This document shows, in pieces, positions 33,901 to 40,255 of a stretch of 64,000 bases of DNA. A model generated the notes under the pieces. That model worked only from the letters and a program-made list of their open reading frames with translations. It searched no databases and was not told the origin of the DNA. Within the stretch, counting starts at the first letter, position 1. Each line of letters begins with the position of its first letter. The DNA is taken from contig JAIUNI010000008.1 of assembly GCA_020161935.1 (NCBI GenBank), positions 248,001 through 312,000 of the forward strand, given 5' to 3'. Position numbers and translations under genes: made by a program. The DNA is from Chloroflexota bacterium (lineage in GTDB: Bacteria > Chloroflexota > Anaerolineae > Aggregatilineales > Phototrophicaceae).

Positions 33901-35247
33901 GGCTTGAGCTTCCCCGAAGGCGCGACCTTCGGCTTACCGACCGCGATTGGCGCGACCGAAGTCACGCTGTATGGCATGATGTCGGCCTTCGGCACCATCG
34001 CCAACAGCGGCGTACGGACAACCTTATACGTGGTTGACAGCATCACTGACTCGTCGGGTAACGTGGTTGAACTCCCCGCCCGCGCCCAACCCGCGCAGGT
34101 CATCCAGCCACAAATCGCTTACCTGATGGAAAATATCCTCAGCGACGACACCGCCCGCGCCACCGCTTTCGGTGTCAACGGCCCGCTGACCATCAGCGGC
34201 ATCCCCACCAGCGGCTACGTGGCAGCCAAGACCGGCACGACCAACGATGCCCGCGACCTGTGGACGATGGGCGCGACCACCAACACCGTCGTCGGTGTGT
34301 GGCTCGGCCGACCGGACAACGGCGCGACGCAGGTGCGTGATGGTGGTTACGGCAGCGCCGCCCCATTGTGGAACCGCGTCATGACCGCCGCGCTGCAAGT
34401 GCAGGGGCGGCCAAACCCGTTCCCCAACCCGCCGGGGCTAATTCAGGCGCAAATTTGCTCGGACACGGGTACGCTGCCACCGGCGACTTGCTCGTCACTC
34501 CGTACCGAATTGTTCGTGCAGGGGCAGGAGCCGCCGTCGGCTGACCAAGCCTTCGTGCAGCAGGTGGCGGTCGATACGTGGACAGGCTTACGCGCCAACG
34601 AGTTCTGCCCTGACAACCGCGTGACGGCGACCGTCATCAACATCAACGACCCCACGGCAGTGGCGTGGCTGAACAGCCCGCAGGGTGCGGCGGATGCGCA
34701 GCGGTTGGGTATTTCCGCTGGCACGGTGACAACGGTTCCGACCGATGTGTGCAGCGTGAACACCGAAGTGCCGATTGCGCGTATCCTCTCGCCAACCGAG
34801 GGGCAAACGCTGACGACTGGCCCGACGCAGGTGTTCGGTACGGCTTCGGCGACCCAAACCTTTAACCGCTACCAGTTGGAATACGCTTCGGCAGTCCAAC
34901 CGGATGTGTTCACCATCATCGGTGGCCCCGTGACCACCCCGCAAAACAGCGGCGTACTCGGCACATGGAACACGCAGCAGCTTCCGAACGGCGCGTATAT
35001 CCTGCGGTTGGCGATGTTCTCGAATAACGGCGGCTACCTGTACCGGACGGTCAACGTCAACATTGTGAACGCCGTGCCGACGACACCGCCGCAAATCATC
35101 CAGCCCACATCAGCCATCCCGTTGTTCATCACGGCGACACCCTTCGGCGGGGTGATTGACGGCAGCGCCCAGACGCAGCCCAACGGTTTCGCGACGACCG
35201 CGCCGCTGCCCTTCCTGCCCGTGGTCACGCCTGTAACATCGCCATAA
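30937..35247 (+). CDS. class A penicillin-binding protein (PBP1A type) with long disordered N-terminus
   Basis: Bifunctional peptidoglycan synthase of 1436 residues. The first ~500 residues are cytoplasmic and mostly disordered (Gln/Pro/Thr/Glu-rich). They include a small ordered patch at ~270-345 with a SHOCT-like helix (AQKFRDTETQVRALRAQYQSGQLTRDQLQEQLKRL) and a Trp-rich strand patch NTWWMMGVETDTWYRFQNNEWVM. A membrane anchor is at ~505-528. The GT51 glycosyltransferase follows, with catalytic Glu in SLENERFFED (~598) and GASTITQQIAEQLIL. The transpeptidase has S-S-I-K (~898), S-Y-N in NSYNVPAV and K-T-G-T in AAKTGTTNDA (~1098). A C-terminal Ig-like domain ends in a Thr/Pro tail. ATG 30937 is preferred over GTG 30928. 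It is about twice the length of a usual PBP1A. Confidence 0.92.
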   Translation: MSDNPSKKDDIQANGKKTGWHTPQTATIEPVAAPVVRTQTSSGWRVPSLPQNVSAQPESQGDWHLPRPEDTVFTEESETEIPAERKEIIESRPEDFLESLLAEESQAAAPTETTVAIEEPAAEKTDSQSLLDLELDNLVAATGADEDDEDEDAFSMSELIALSSLVEQTPQPKIVPKTTTEQTGAQPAEVTGEQPAAADDPAAYARRQLEALQGGTDKTELDNDVVPVVTLEDTGKLAADDPAAYAQQQLAALGGATTAEPAAPGLTPKQQELAQKFRDTETQVRALRAQYQSGQLTRDQLQEQLKRLMILDEGNTWWMMGVETDTWYRFQNNEWVMATPPYSSDAPAAGRTTPPTLTTDLDPNEVIQGSLPYFPTGAAAPQVGGFTQPVTGTGETGGFGITEELGLPRQNIPIQDPERTVVNTAGTYLSPVQANSAPTVPNLTPYNPATAQTQVTPAYDPYAYGPATPAPIPGQAETAPEYEIQEEAGEVFEDAAKRQQQRTVRMVITATALGIGAILLLVACGIGFVLVQYNGLASQYQAQIAALANYRPTFQTARVLDINGNLIAELNSQEGGARTTVPLGRISEEMIHAVVSLENERFFEDPGWDWVAIGRAIIQNVSSGTVESGASTITQQIAEQLILKTPTNTAALKLEELVIAAEISKQYSKDKILELYLNEIFFGNQSYGVEAAAQFYFNTSADNLNLPQAAMLAGMIASPVQYNPVRLSTDSDDDYRARRAATFARMDYVIQRMQTVGCLTVRPGGQPFCVDSNVVRQAVVQKAQVNAATYTPREVRFKYPHFVQFVTQYIESVYGSGEMYRRGFVIKTTLNSAIQDAAEAGLDQTMANLINTGVTTGSVMVTDPRNGAVKAMVGSPDFNNESIDGQVNGALTWQQPGSSIKPVEYLKALEGVDDNGDGRPDRWYTPATILWDVPTTFQNPSYTPTNFDNRYHGPLALRYALQNSYNVPAVKAYQFVGDAGFRDMATRLGLSFPEGATFGLPTAIGATEVTLYGMMSAFGTIANSGVRTTLYVVDSITDSSGNVVELPARAQPAQVIQPQIAYLMENILSDDTARATAFGVNGPLTISGIPTSGYVAAKTGTTNDARDLWTMGATTNTVVGVWLGRPDNGATQVRDGGYGSAAPLWNRVMTAALQVQGRPNPFPNPPGLIQAQICSDTGTLPPATCSSLRTELFVQGQEPPSADQAFVQQVAVDTWTGLRANEFCPDNRVTATVININDPTAVAWLNSPQGAADAQRLGISAGTVTTVPTDVCSVNTEVPIARILSPTEGQTLTTGPTQVFGTASATQTFNRYQLEYASAVQPDVFTIIGGPVTTPQNSGVLGTWNTQQLPNGAYILRLAMFSNNGGYLYRTVNVNIVNAVPTTPPQIIQPTSAIPLFITATPFGGVIDGSAQTQPNGFATTAPLPFLPVVTPVTSP

Positions 35248-35255
35248 AGCTCATT

Positions 35256-35300
35256 TACCCCCTCACCCAACCCTCTCCCCCGCAAGCAAGGGAGAGGGCT
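35256..35300. repeat. C-rich palindromic repeat
   Basis: ACCCCCTCACCCAACCCTC followed by TCCCCCGCAAGCAAGGGAGAGGG, just after the PBP1A stop. Confidence 0.75.
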
Positions 35301-35311
35301 TGATACAAAAT

Positions 35312-35347
35312 AAAGAGGCACGTCCAACAACGGATGCGCCTCTTTTA
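35312..35347 (+). terminator. terminator after the PBP1A gene
   Basis: AAAGAGGC/GCCTCTTT (35312-35319 and 35338-35345) with an inner CGTCC/GGATG extension, then TTAA. The second hairpin at 35946-35977 shares the same arms. Confidence 0.8.
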
Positions 35348-35351
35348 ATGT

Positions 35352-35357
35352 TATAAT
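35352..35357 (+). promoter_or_regulatory. -10 element before the antitoxin-like gene
   Basis: TATAAT lies 36 bp before ATG 35394 and just after the preceding terminator. Confidence 0.45.
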
Positions 35358-35393
35358 CCTGTAGAAAGCTGACAAGTTACAAGGACATGCAGC

Positions 35394-35705
35394 ATGGTCA
35401 CAGTTCATCTGTCTGCAATTGTTGATAAAGACGGCCAACTCACCATTAAAGTGCCAGATCACATCCCGCCCGGTCCTATCAATATCATTATTGAGTCGCA
35501 ACAACCAGCTTCTGCACCACAGACCAATCCGGCGAGAGAAACAGCCCGAACGAAATTAGCCGCAGCAGGGCTGCTGAGTTCAGCCTACGAAACGCCGCCT
35601 CACAGCCGTGTACCAACAGACGCAGAGGTTGAAGCCGCTGGCACACTACCCGCTGACGCACGGCCTTCCGAAGAACTTATCAGCGAAGACCGGAATGAAG
35701 CGTGA
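35394..35705 (+). CDS. antitoxin-like protein whose PIN toxin partner is lost
   Basis: A 103-residue protein. The N-terminus is a small strand domain (MVTVHLSAIVDKDGQLTIKVPDHIPPGPINIIIE); the middle (NPARETARTKLAAAGLLSSAYE) and the end (GTLPADARPSEELISEDRNEA) match a VapB-like antitoxin group that normally overlaps a downstream PIN-domain toxin gene. Here the next frame begins as expected but stops after 19 codons (see 35702-35761). AAGGA lies eight bases before ATG 35394, so the gene is probably still expressed. It may persist as an orphan antitoxin or as a DNA-binding protein. Confidence 0.65.
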   Translation: MVTVHLSAIVDKDGQLTIKVPDHIPPGPINIIIESQQPASAPQTNPARETARTKLAAAGLLSSAYETPPHSRVPTDAEVEAAGTLPADARPSEELISEDRNEA

Positions 35706-35761
35706 GCAGTTATTACCTTATAATCACCTTTAGCCAGCTTTCCACCGGAAACCCACCCTAA
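35702..35761 (+). pseudogene. decapitated PIN-domain toxin (first codons only)
   Basis: GTG 35702 overlaps the antitoxin stop (GTGA), as in coupled toxin-antitoxin pairs. The frame starts VSSYYL, like the VSxYYLDTSALVKRY start of many PIN toxins, then runs into unrelated sequence and ends at 35761. The break point is next to a 9-bp inverted repeat GCCAGCTTT/AAAGCTGGC (35733-35741 and 35760-35768), so a repeat or deletion probably removed the toxin body. The family reading rests on only six residues plus the gene order. Confidence 0.4.
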
Positions 35762-35795
35762 AGCTGGCGGTTCACTGAATACACAAACAAAAGAG

Positions 35796-35943
35796 GGTAG
35801 CACCACACTAAACGGTGGAAATTCATTTTGTGTCTATTTCATCGCAAAATGAACCCTAAACATCCTTAAAGTCCCTCGCCCTGAGGGAGAGGGATTTAGG
35901 GTGAGGGCTTAAAACCGGCATCCACCACTTAATGTAGTCCTAT
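35796..35943. mobile_element. MITE-like element, copy 1
   Basis: Starts GGTAGCACCACACTAAACGG and ends CCACCACTTAATGTAGTCC. The ends form an imperfect inverted repeat (core ACTAAACGGTGGA against ATTAAGTGGTGGA). Inside are a TTCATTTTG/CAAAATGAA hairpin and a C-rich palindrome (35871-35908). It has no coding capacity. Copy 2 is at 36052-36199 with roughly nine in ten bases shared. Confidence 0.65.
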
Positions 35944-35945
35944 CC

Positions 35946-35980
35946 AAAAGAGGCATATCGTAGGATGCGCCTCTTTTCAT
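35946..35980. terminator. terminator-like hairpin between the MITE copies
   Basis: AAAAGAGGC/GCCTCTTTT (35946-35954 and 35969-35977) has A and T tracts on both sides. Its arms match the terminator at 35312-35347, so it looks like a copied terminator; no gene precedes it directly. Confidence 0.6.
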
Positions 35981-36051
35981 TGACAAAGGTTTGAAAACTC
36001 TAACCGCGCAAACAGAATTTTTGTGCTACAATATTCAAATGAATAATCTCT

Positions 36052-36199
36052 GGTAGCACCACACTAAACGGTGGAGATTTATTTTGTGTCGATTTCATCG
36101 CAAAATGAACCATAAAAGTCTTTAAAGTCCCTCGCCCTGAGGGAGAGGGATTTAGGGTGAGGGTTTAAAACTAGCATCCACCACTTAAGGTAGTCCTAC
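36052..36199. mobile_element. MITE-like element, copy 2
   Basis: Same termini, same inner hairpins and same C-rich palindrome (36128-36163) as copy 1, in the same orientation and 256 bp away. Differences are scattered substitutions, for example GGAGATTTATTT for GGAAATTCATTT. Confidence 0.65.
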
Positions 36200-36212
36200 C
36201 TAATCTCTGTAT

Positions 36213-36297
36213 CCTCTTGGCGTTCTTGGCGACTTGGCGGTTCAAATGAATTGCTTTGTATTCTCTCTGTGTCCTTTGTGTCTTTGTGGTGAAAATG
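36213..36297 (-). repeat. 8-bp-periodic repeats in reverse orientation
   Basis: On the minus strand this reads CACAAAG-CACAAAG-CACAGAG (36261-36291) and then CGCCAAG x3 (36216-36242), each with the 8/9 spacing. It is the only array in the window pointing this way. Confidence 0.8.
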
Positions 36298-36512
36298 TAT
36301 TGCAATTAAAGCGGCGGCAGAGGCAAATTGCACAGCGGCGGATTGATCTCTCACTTCTGCTGCAAAAATGTCATTTCAGCGCCGCGCTCCCTCGCATCCG
36401 CCGCCATAAAATGACCACTCAGCGGCAGCACGGGAGCGTCCCGCCAGCCATTTCGGCGGATAAATGTGCAAAATATGCAAATTGTGCAGTTTGGGAGTCA
36501 AACAGATCAATC

Positions 36513-36580
36513 GGACAGTATGTATGCTGTCCCTACACCCCACACAACCGTATTTTGTAGGGACGCGATACATCGCGTCC
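36513..36580. repeat. two TGTAGGG-type palindromes
   Basis: The first is GGACAG...CTGTCC (36513-36532) followed by CTACA. The second is TGTAGGGACGCGAT-AC-ATCGCGTCC (36556-36580) with a 9-bp stem. Both lie just downstream of lspA. Confidence 0.7.
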
Positions 36581-36587
36581 GCCAGAT

Positions 36588-37127
36588 TTAATCGACTGTC
36601 GGTGGCGGTTCCGGGCTGTCCGTACTCGTCGGTGATGTGACTGCTTTCTCACGCTCGTCGCGCCAGCTCGCGATGAAAAACAGGATCACGCCGCCCACGA
36701 CCGCATGGTCAGCGATATTCGAGACGTTCGAAACCACGCCCGGTATCTGGTAGTGGATGAAGTCGACCACGTAGCCGTAAGCCAAACGGTCGATCACGTT
36801 GCCCAGCGCCCCGCCGCAGATCAAACCGGTCGCCAGCCACATCAGGCGCTTGTCGTCGGGAATACGCGGGAACATATAGATCATCACGATCACGACCACA
36901 ATCGCGATCACCGCGAAAATATCGCCCGCGTTCGGCAGGATACCAAAGGACGCACCGGTATTATGGCTGCGCGTAATCTGGAACACCGGACTGAGGAAGG
37001 GGATGATGCTCCGGCTCTCGTGCAGGACGAGGTTATCCACGATCAGGCGCTTGGTCACTTGGTCAAGCACCAATACACTTCCAGCGATCACGAGCAAGAG
37101 CAGGAGACGGCGCAGGGTTCGGTTCAC
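36588..37127 (-). CDS. lspA: lipoprotein signal peptidase (signal peptidase II)
   Basis: Inner-membrane aspartyl protease that removes signal peptides from prolipoproteins. The four-helix layout and conserved boxes are clear: LVLDQVTKRLIV (helix 1), HNTGASFGIL, GLICGGALGNVIDRLAYGYVVDFIHY with the first catalytic Asp in N-V-I-D-R, and SNIADHAVVGG with the second catalytic Asp. A charged, Pro-rich tail follows. The start is uncertain: GTG 37127 places 15 residues before helix 1 as usual, while the longer frame to GTG 37181 would begin upstream of a good -10 (37172-37177). It serves lipoproteins, such as perhaps the SH3b protein here. Confidence 0.9.
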   Translation of the reverse strand: MNRTLRRLLLLLVIAGSVLVLDQVTKRLIVDNLVLHESRSIIPFLSPVFQITRSHNTGASFGILPNAGDIFAVIAIVVVIVMIYMFPRIPDDKRLMWLATGLICGGALGNVIDRLAYGYVVDFIHYQIPGVVSNVSNIADHAVVGGVILFFIASWRDEREKAVTSPTSTDSPEPPPTVD

Positions 37128-37171
37128 GGGGTTCGTATTCCATTCGCTACAGGCTGAGTAAAACGTGGGCG

Positions 37172-37179
37172 ATTGTACC
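37172..37179 (-). promoter_or_regulatory. extended -10 promoter of lspA
   Basis: On the minus strand the sequence reads TG-G-TACAAT, an extended -10, which would start the transcript near 37165. This argues for the shorter lspA start. Confidence 0.4.
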
Positions 37180-37217
37180 ACAGCACGTGAATGCCATTCT
37201 TAGAGGAAGTCTAAAAA

Positions 37218-37248
37218 ATTAAACCGCCAAGTCGCCAAGAACGCCAAG
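37218..37248 (+). repeat. 8-bp-periodic repeat, CGCCAAG x3
   Basis: AATTAAACCGCCAAGTCGCC continues with AAGAACGCCAAGA; the three heptamers have 8/9 spacing, as in the other full copies. Confidence 0.8.
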
Positions 37249-37303
37249 ATTAAATACAGAGGGTATATAGATAAACGACTAGTCGTATCAAGGATTACTC
37301 TAC

Positions 37304-38194
37304 TTATCCAGTGTTCTCCATCAACATCGTGTGGAAGGCGGTTGCCGCGTGGCTGAGGGGACGCTCAGTAATGCTGATCTGGTGCAGCGTGCGTTCAAGG
37401 CTGAAGTCCGGCACATTCAATACCGTCACCGTTCCCGCCGCCCGTTCCAGTTTGACAGTCGCCTCAGAGACAATTGAAATGCCTAACCCCGCCGATACAG
37501 CCTCTTTCACTGCCGAGTTGCTACCCAACTCCATCGCGATATTCAGATGCAGCCCACGTTCACGCATCGCGAGTTCGATATTTTCGCGTGTCCCCGAACC
37601 CGCCTCGCGCATGATAAACGGCTCGGCTGTAAGCTGGTTCAAGGTCAGCCGCTTTTGGTTGACCAGCGGACTGTCCGGCGGGGCGATAATCACCAGTCGG
37701 TCAACCTGCCACGGGGTAATCGTCAAGCTGCTGGAGGCAACTGGCCCTTCGACAAACGCCAAGTCCAGCGGAGCGCTCCGTAGGCGTTCGATGATCTGGT
37801 GCGTGTTCAGGATTTCAAGCGAGAGGCGGACACCGGGGTACTGACGGTGAAACTGCCCCATCAGTGGCGGGAGTAAATAGGTGCCGATGGTTTGGCTCGC
37901 CCCCAGCGCGAGGCTGCCGCGCACCAAGCCTTGCAGTTCCTCCAACGCGACCTCTGCTGCATGTTCCGCCGCGAAAATATGGAGGCCGTGCTGATGGAGT
38001 AAACGCCCGCCTTCGGTTAAGGTGAAGGTGTAAATCGAGCGGTCAATCAACTCCATGCCGAGCTGCGTTTCGAGCTGGCGGATACCTTTCGAAACGGCGG
38101 GTTGGCTGATGTAGAGGATTTTCGCTGCCTGACTGAAGCTGCCGGTATTGGCGACCGCCACGAATACGCGCAGCAGATGGAGGTTAAGCGCCAT
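37304..38194 (-). CDS. LysR-type transcriptional regulator
   Basis: A 296-residue regulator. The winged helix-turn-helix is at residues ~2-60 (LHLLRVFVAVANTGSFSQAAKILYISQPAVSKGIRQLETQLGMELIDRS). The C-terminal periplasmic-binding-like domain has GSLALGASQTIGTYLLPPLMGQF, LDLAFVEGP, MREAGSGTRENIE and VSAGLGISIVSE, a pattern of the CbbR/CysB-like group. The start is ATG 38194 (MALNLHLL); the in-frame codons up to 38299 form no conserved sequence. It diverges from the SLC13-type transporter gene 132 bp away, the classic layout for a LysR regulator and its target. An inverted repeat at 38197-38211 may be its operator. Confidence 0.92.
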   Translation of the reverse strand: MALNLHLLRVFVAVANTGSFSQAAKILYISQPAVSKGIRQLETQLGMELIDRSIYTFTLTEGGRLLHQHGLHIFAAEHAAEVALEELQGLVRGSLALGASQTIGTYLLPPLMGQFHRQYPGVRLSLEILNTHQIIERLRSAPLDLAFVEGPVASSSLTITPWQVDRLVIIAPPDSPLVNQKRLTLNQLTAEPFIMREAGSGTRENIELAMRERGLHLNIAMELGSNSAVKEAVSAGLGISIVSEATVKLERAAGTVTVLNVPDFSLERTLHQISITERPLSHAATAFHTMLMENTG

Positions 38195-38196
38195 TG

Positions 38197-38211
38197 ATAA
38201 CTCTGGGTTAT
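38197..38211. promoter_or_regulatory. possible LysR operator
   Basis: ATAAC-TCTGG-GTTAT is a perfect 5-bp inverted repeat with a five-base spacer, three bases before the LysR start codon and 115 bp before the transporter start. Confidence 0.4.
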
Positions 38212-38326
38212 GATGTGTATGAGTGATATGTATTGGAATTATACAGGCGAGGCCATTAAGCTGGTACTGTTCGCTGCTCGCCATCACCCGATGGTACATT
38301 GACTAACCCCTTGCAGGAGTTCTTAG

Positions 38327-40171
38327 GTGTCCCTTCCACAACTATTCGTCATTGGCGTTATCGTCGTTCCTTTAGTGTTGATTATCACCAATCGCATCCG
38401 GTTGGATGTCGCGGCGATCTTGACTGCCTTAGCGCTGGCGCTCGCCCAAATCGCCGGACTCGGTGTCCTCGGCAGCCCGAACACCCCCGACGAGGCCATC
38501 AAAGCCCTCAGCGGGTTAGCCGAACCCGTCACGGTGACGTTGTTCAGTCTGTTCGTCATCACCCGCTGTATCGACAACACCGGCCTTCCCCGCTGGCTGG
38601 CACGACGTATCCTGCGCTTTAGCGGGCAAACTGAGTGGCGGTTAATCGGCTTGCTCACCCTGACGAGCGCCTTCTTCTCTCTGTTCATGAACAATCTCGC
38701 GGCGGCTGCACTGGTACTGCCGACTGGCATGGATATTTCAAAACGCACGGGTATAAAACCGAGCAAGCTGCTCATCCCCATCGCCTACGGGAGCTGCTTA
38801 GGCGGCGCGGCAACTTACTTCACGACCGCAAACATCATCGCCAGTGACCTGCTGCGTTCAGCCAACCCGCCACAGGAACCGCTGCACATTCTGGCCTTCA
38901 CTCCGACCGGCGGCTTGATCGCGATTGCGGGAATCGCCTTCATGACGATCTTTGGCAGCCGCTTACTGCCTGACCGTCCCCCAACCGAGGGGCAAATCGT
39001 CGTACGGCGCACGGGCAGCGAGTTGGAAGATACCTACCAGATCGGCGAACGCCTGTGGGAAATTCATGTACCACCCGAATCACCATTGGTCGAGCAAACG
39101 CTGATGGAAAGCTCGATTGGTCAGCGGCTGGGCTTGTCGGTGGTCGCCATCTGGCACGGCAAGCAAGCCATCTTCGCGCCTTCCCCGCAGCAGATGATCC
39201 AAGCGGGGGATATGCTGGTGGTGATCGGGCGGGAAGACCGTGTTGTCCAACTTGCGGATTACGGTCTGAAAATCGGACGCGAAACCAACTTTAACAAGCA
39301 TGTTAGCCCGTTGGGGGTGTCATTCGTCGAGATGGTGCTTGCGCCCCACTCACGGGCAGAAGGGCAATCCCTAAAGGAACTCGAATTTCGCCGCCAGTAC
39401 GGGTTTACGGCGGTGGCGCTGCAACGGGGCGAACGCAGCTTCCGCACCGATGTAGCGGAGTTCAAGCTGCAACCCGGCGACTCGCTGCTGCTCGTCGGCG
39501 AGCCGAAGAACGTGCGTTTACTCCAGCGCAACCCTGATTTCCTGACGCTCGAAACGGACCAGAGCGACCAACCGCTGCGCTGGAAACGGGCAACCTTTTG
39601 CGTCACGTTAACGGTGATGGCGATTGTCGCGTCGATTTTCGGCTTTCCGGTTTATATGGCGATGCTGCTGGCAGCCATTACGATGATCGTCACTGGCATG
39701 ATCTCGATGGAGGAAGCCTACCGCACGATGGAGTGGCAAGCGATTGTCCTGATCGCGGGGATGTATCCGGTCAGCTTGGCGATGGTCAACACGGGATTAG
39801 CGAGTTTGTTGGGGGATTTGGTGGTGCAGATTGTCACACCGTTCGGGCCGATGGGGTTAGCAGCCGGCGCTTATCTGTTTACGGCGCTCATTTCGCAGGT
39901 GGTCGCGGGGCAGGTAACGACGCTGATCACCGCACCGGTACTCATCAGCGCGGCGATCAGCCTGCACACCAGCCCACAGGCGGTCGCGGTCGCGTCAGCC
40001 ATCGCGTGTTCAGCCTCTTTCTTCACACCCATCGCCCATCCAGTGAACATGCTGATGATCGGCCCTGCCAATTACAAGTTTGGCGACTTCTTCCGCGCGG
40101 GGTGGATGCTCACAGTGCTTTGTTTCGTGATGCTGGTGATCGGGATGAGGGTATTCTGGGGCGTGGGGTAA
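38327..40171 (+). CDS. SLC13 family transporter with two TrkA-C domains
   Basis: Inner-membrane anion symporter (DASS/CitMHS-like) of 614 residues. N-terminal helices hold NNLAAAALVLPTGMDISKR, the first S-N-x-x-like substrate hairpin, and SCLGGAATYFTTANI. The middle (~215-410) carries two RCK_C/TrkA-C domains (YQIGERLWEIHVPPESPLVEQTL...GDMLVVIGRED; LAPHSRAEGQSLKELEFRRQYGFTAVALQRG...GDSLLLVGEP), which usually bind a regulatory ligand. The C-terminal helices complete the transporter (AGQVTTLITAPVLISAAI, FFTPIAHPVNMLMIGPANY). The substrate could be sulfate, phosphate or a dicarboxylate. The start is GTG 38327 with AGGAG 12 bases upstream. It is probably controlled by the divergent LysR protein. 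Confidence 0.9.
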   Translation: MSLPQLFVIGVIVVPLVLIITNRIRLDVAAILTALALALAQIAGLGVLGSPNTPDEAIKALSGLAEPVTVTLFSLFVITRCIDNTGLPRWLARRILRFSGQTEWRLIGLLTLTSAFFSLFMNNLAAAALVLPTGMDISKRTGIKPSKLLIPIAYGSCLGGAATYFTTANIIASDLLRSANPPQEPLHILAFTPTGGLIAIAGIAFMTIFGSRLLPDRPPTEGQIVVRRTGSELEDTYQIGERLWEIHVPPESPLVEQTLMESSIGQRLGLSVVAIWHGKQAIFAPSPQQMIQAGDMLVVIGREDRVVQLADYGLKIGRETNFNKHVSPLGVSFVEMVLAPHSRAEGQSLKELEFRRQYGFTAVALQRGERSFRTDVAEFKLQPGDSLLLVGEPKNVRLLQRNPDFLTLETDQSDQPLRWKRATFCVTLTVMAIVASIFGFPVYMAMLLAAITMIVTGMISMEEAYRTMEWQAIVLIAGMYPVSLAMVNTGLASLLGDLVVQIVTPFGPMGLAAGAYLFTALISQVVAGQVTTLITAPVLISAAISLHTSPQAVAVASAIACSASFFTPIAHPVNMLMIGPANYKFGDFFRAGWMLTVLCFVMLVIGMRVFWGVG

Positions 40172-40181
40172 GTTATAAACC

Positions 40182-40224
40182 TAACCCCCACCCTAGCCCT
40201 CCCCCGTAGCAACAGGGGAGGGAA
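40182..40224. repeat. C-rich palindromic repeat
   Basis: TAACCCCCACCCTAGCCCTC followed by CCCCGTAGCAACAGGGGAGGGAA, ten bases after the transporter stop. This is the cleanest copy. Confidence 0.85.
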
Positions 40225-40255
40225 TCGAGAGATAAACCTATTTTGGGGCGTTTAA

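Larger units (their letters stand above)
35762..36587. other. gene-free, repeat-packed region
   Basis: This 826-bp stretch has no supportable gene. It holds two copies of a 148-bp MITE-like element, a terminator-like hairpin between them, a promoter-like patch at 36012-36035, an inverted-orientation 8-bp-periodic array and two TGTAGGG-type palindromes. The sequence at 36298-36510 shows nothing I recognise. Confidence 0.7.

Noticed and set aside
36234..36560. 108-codon plus-strand frame after the MITE copies
   Set aside because: It is made of reverse-orientation repeats and palindrome sequence, with no ribosome site.
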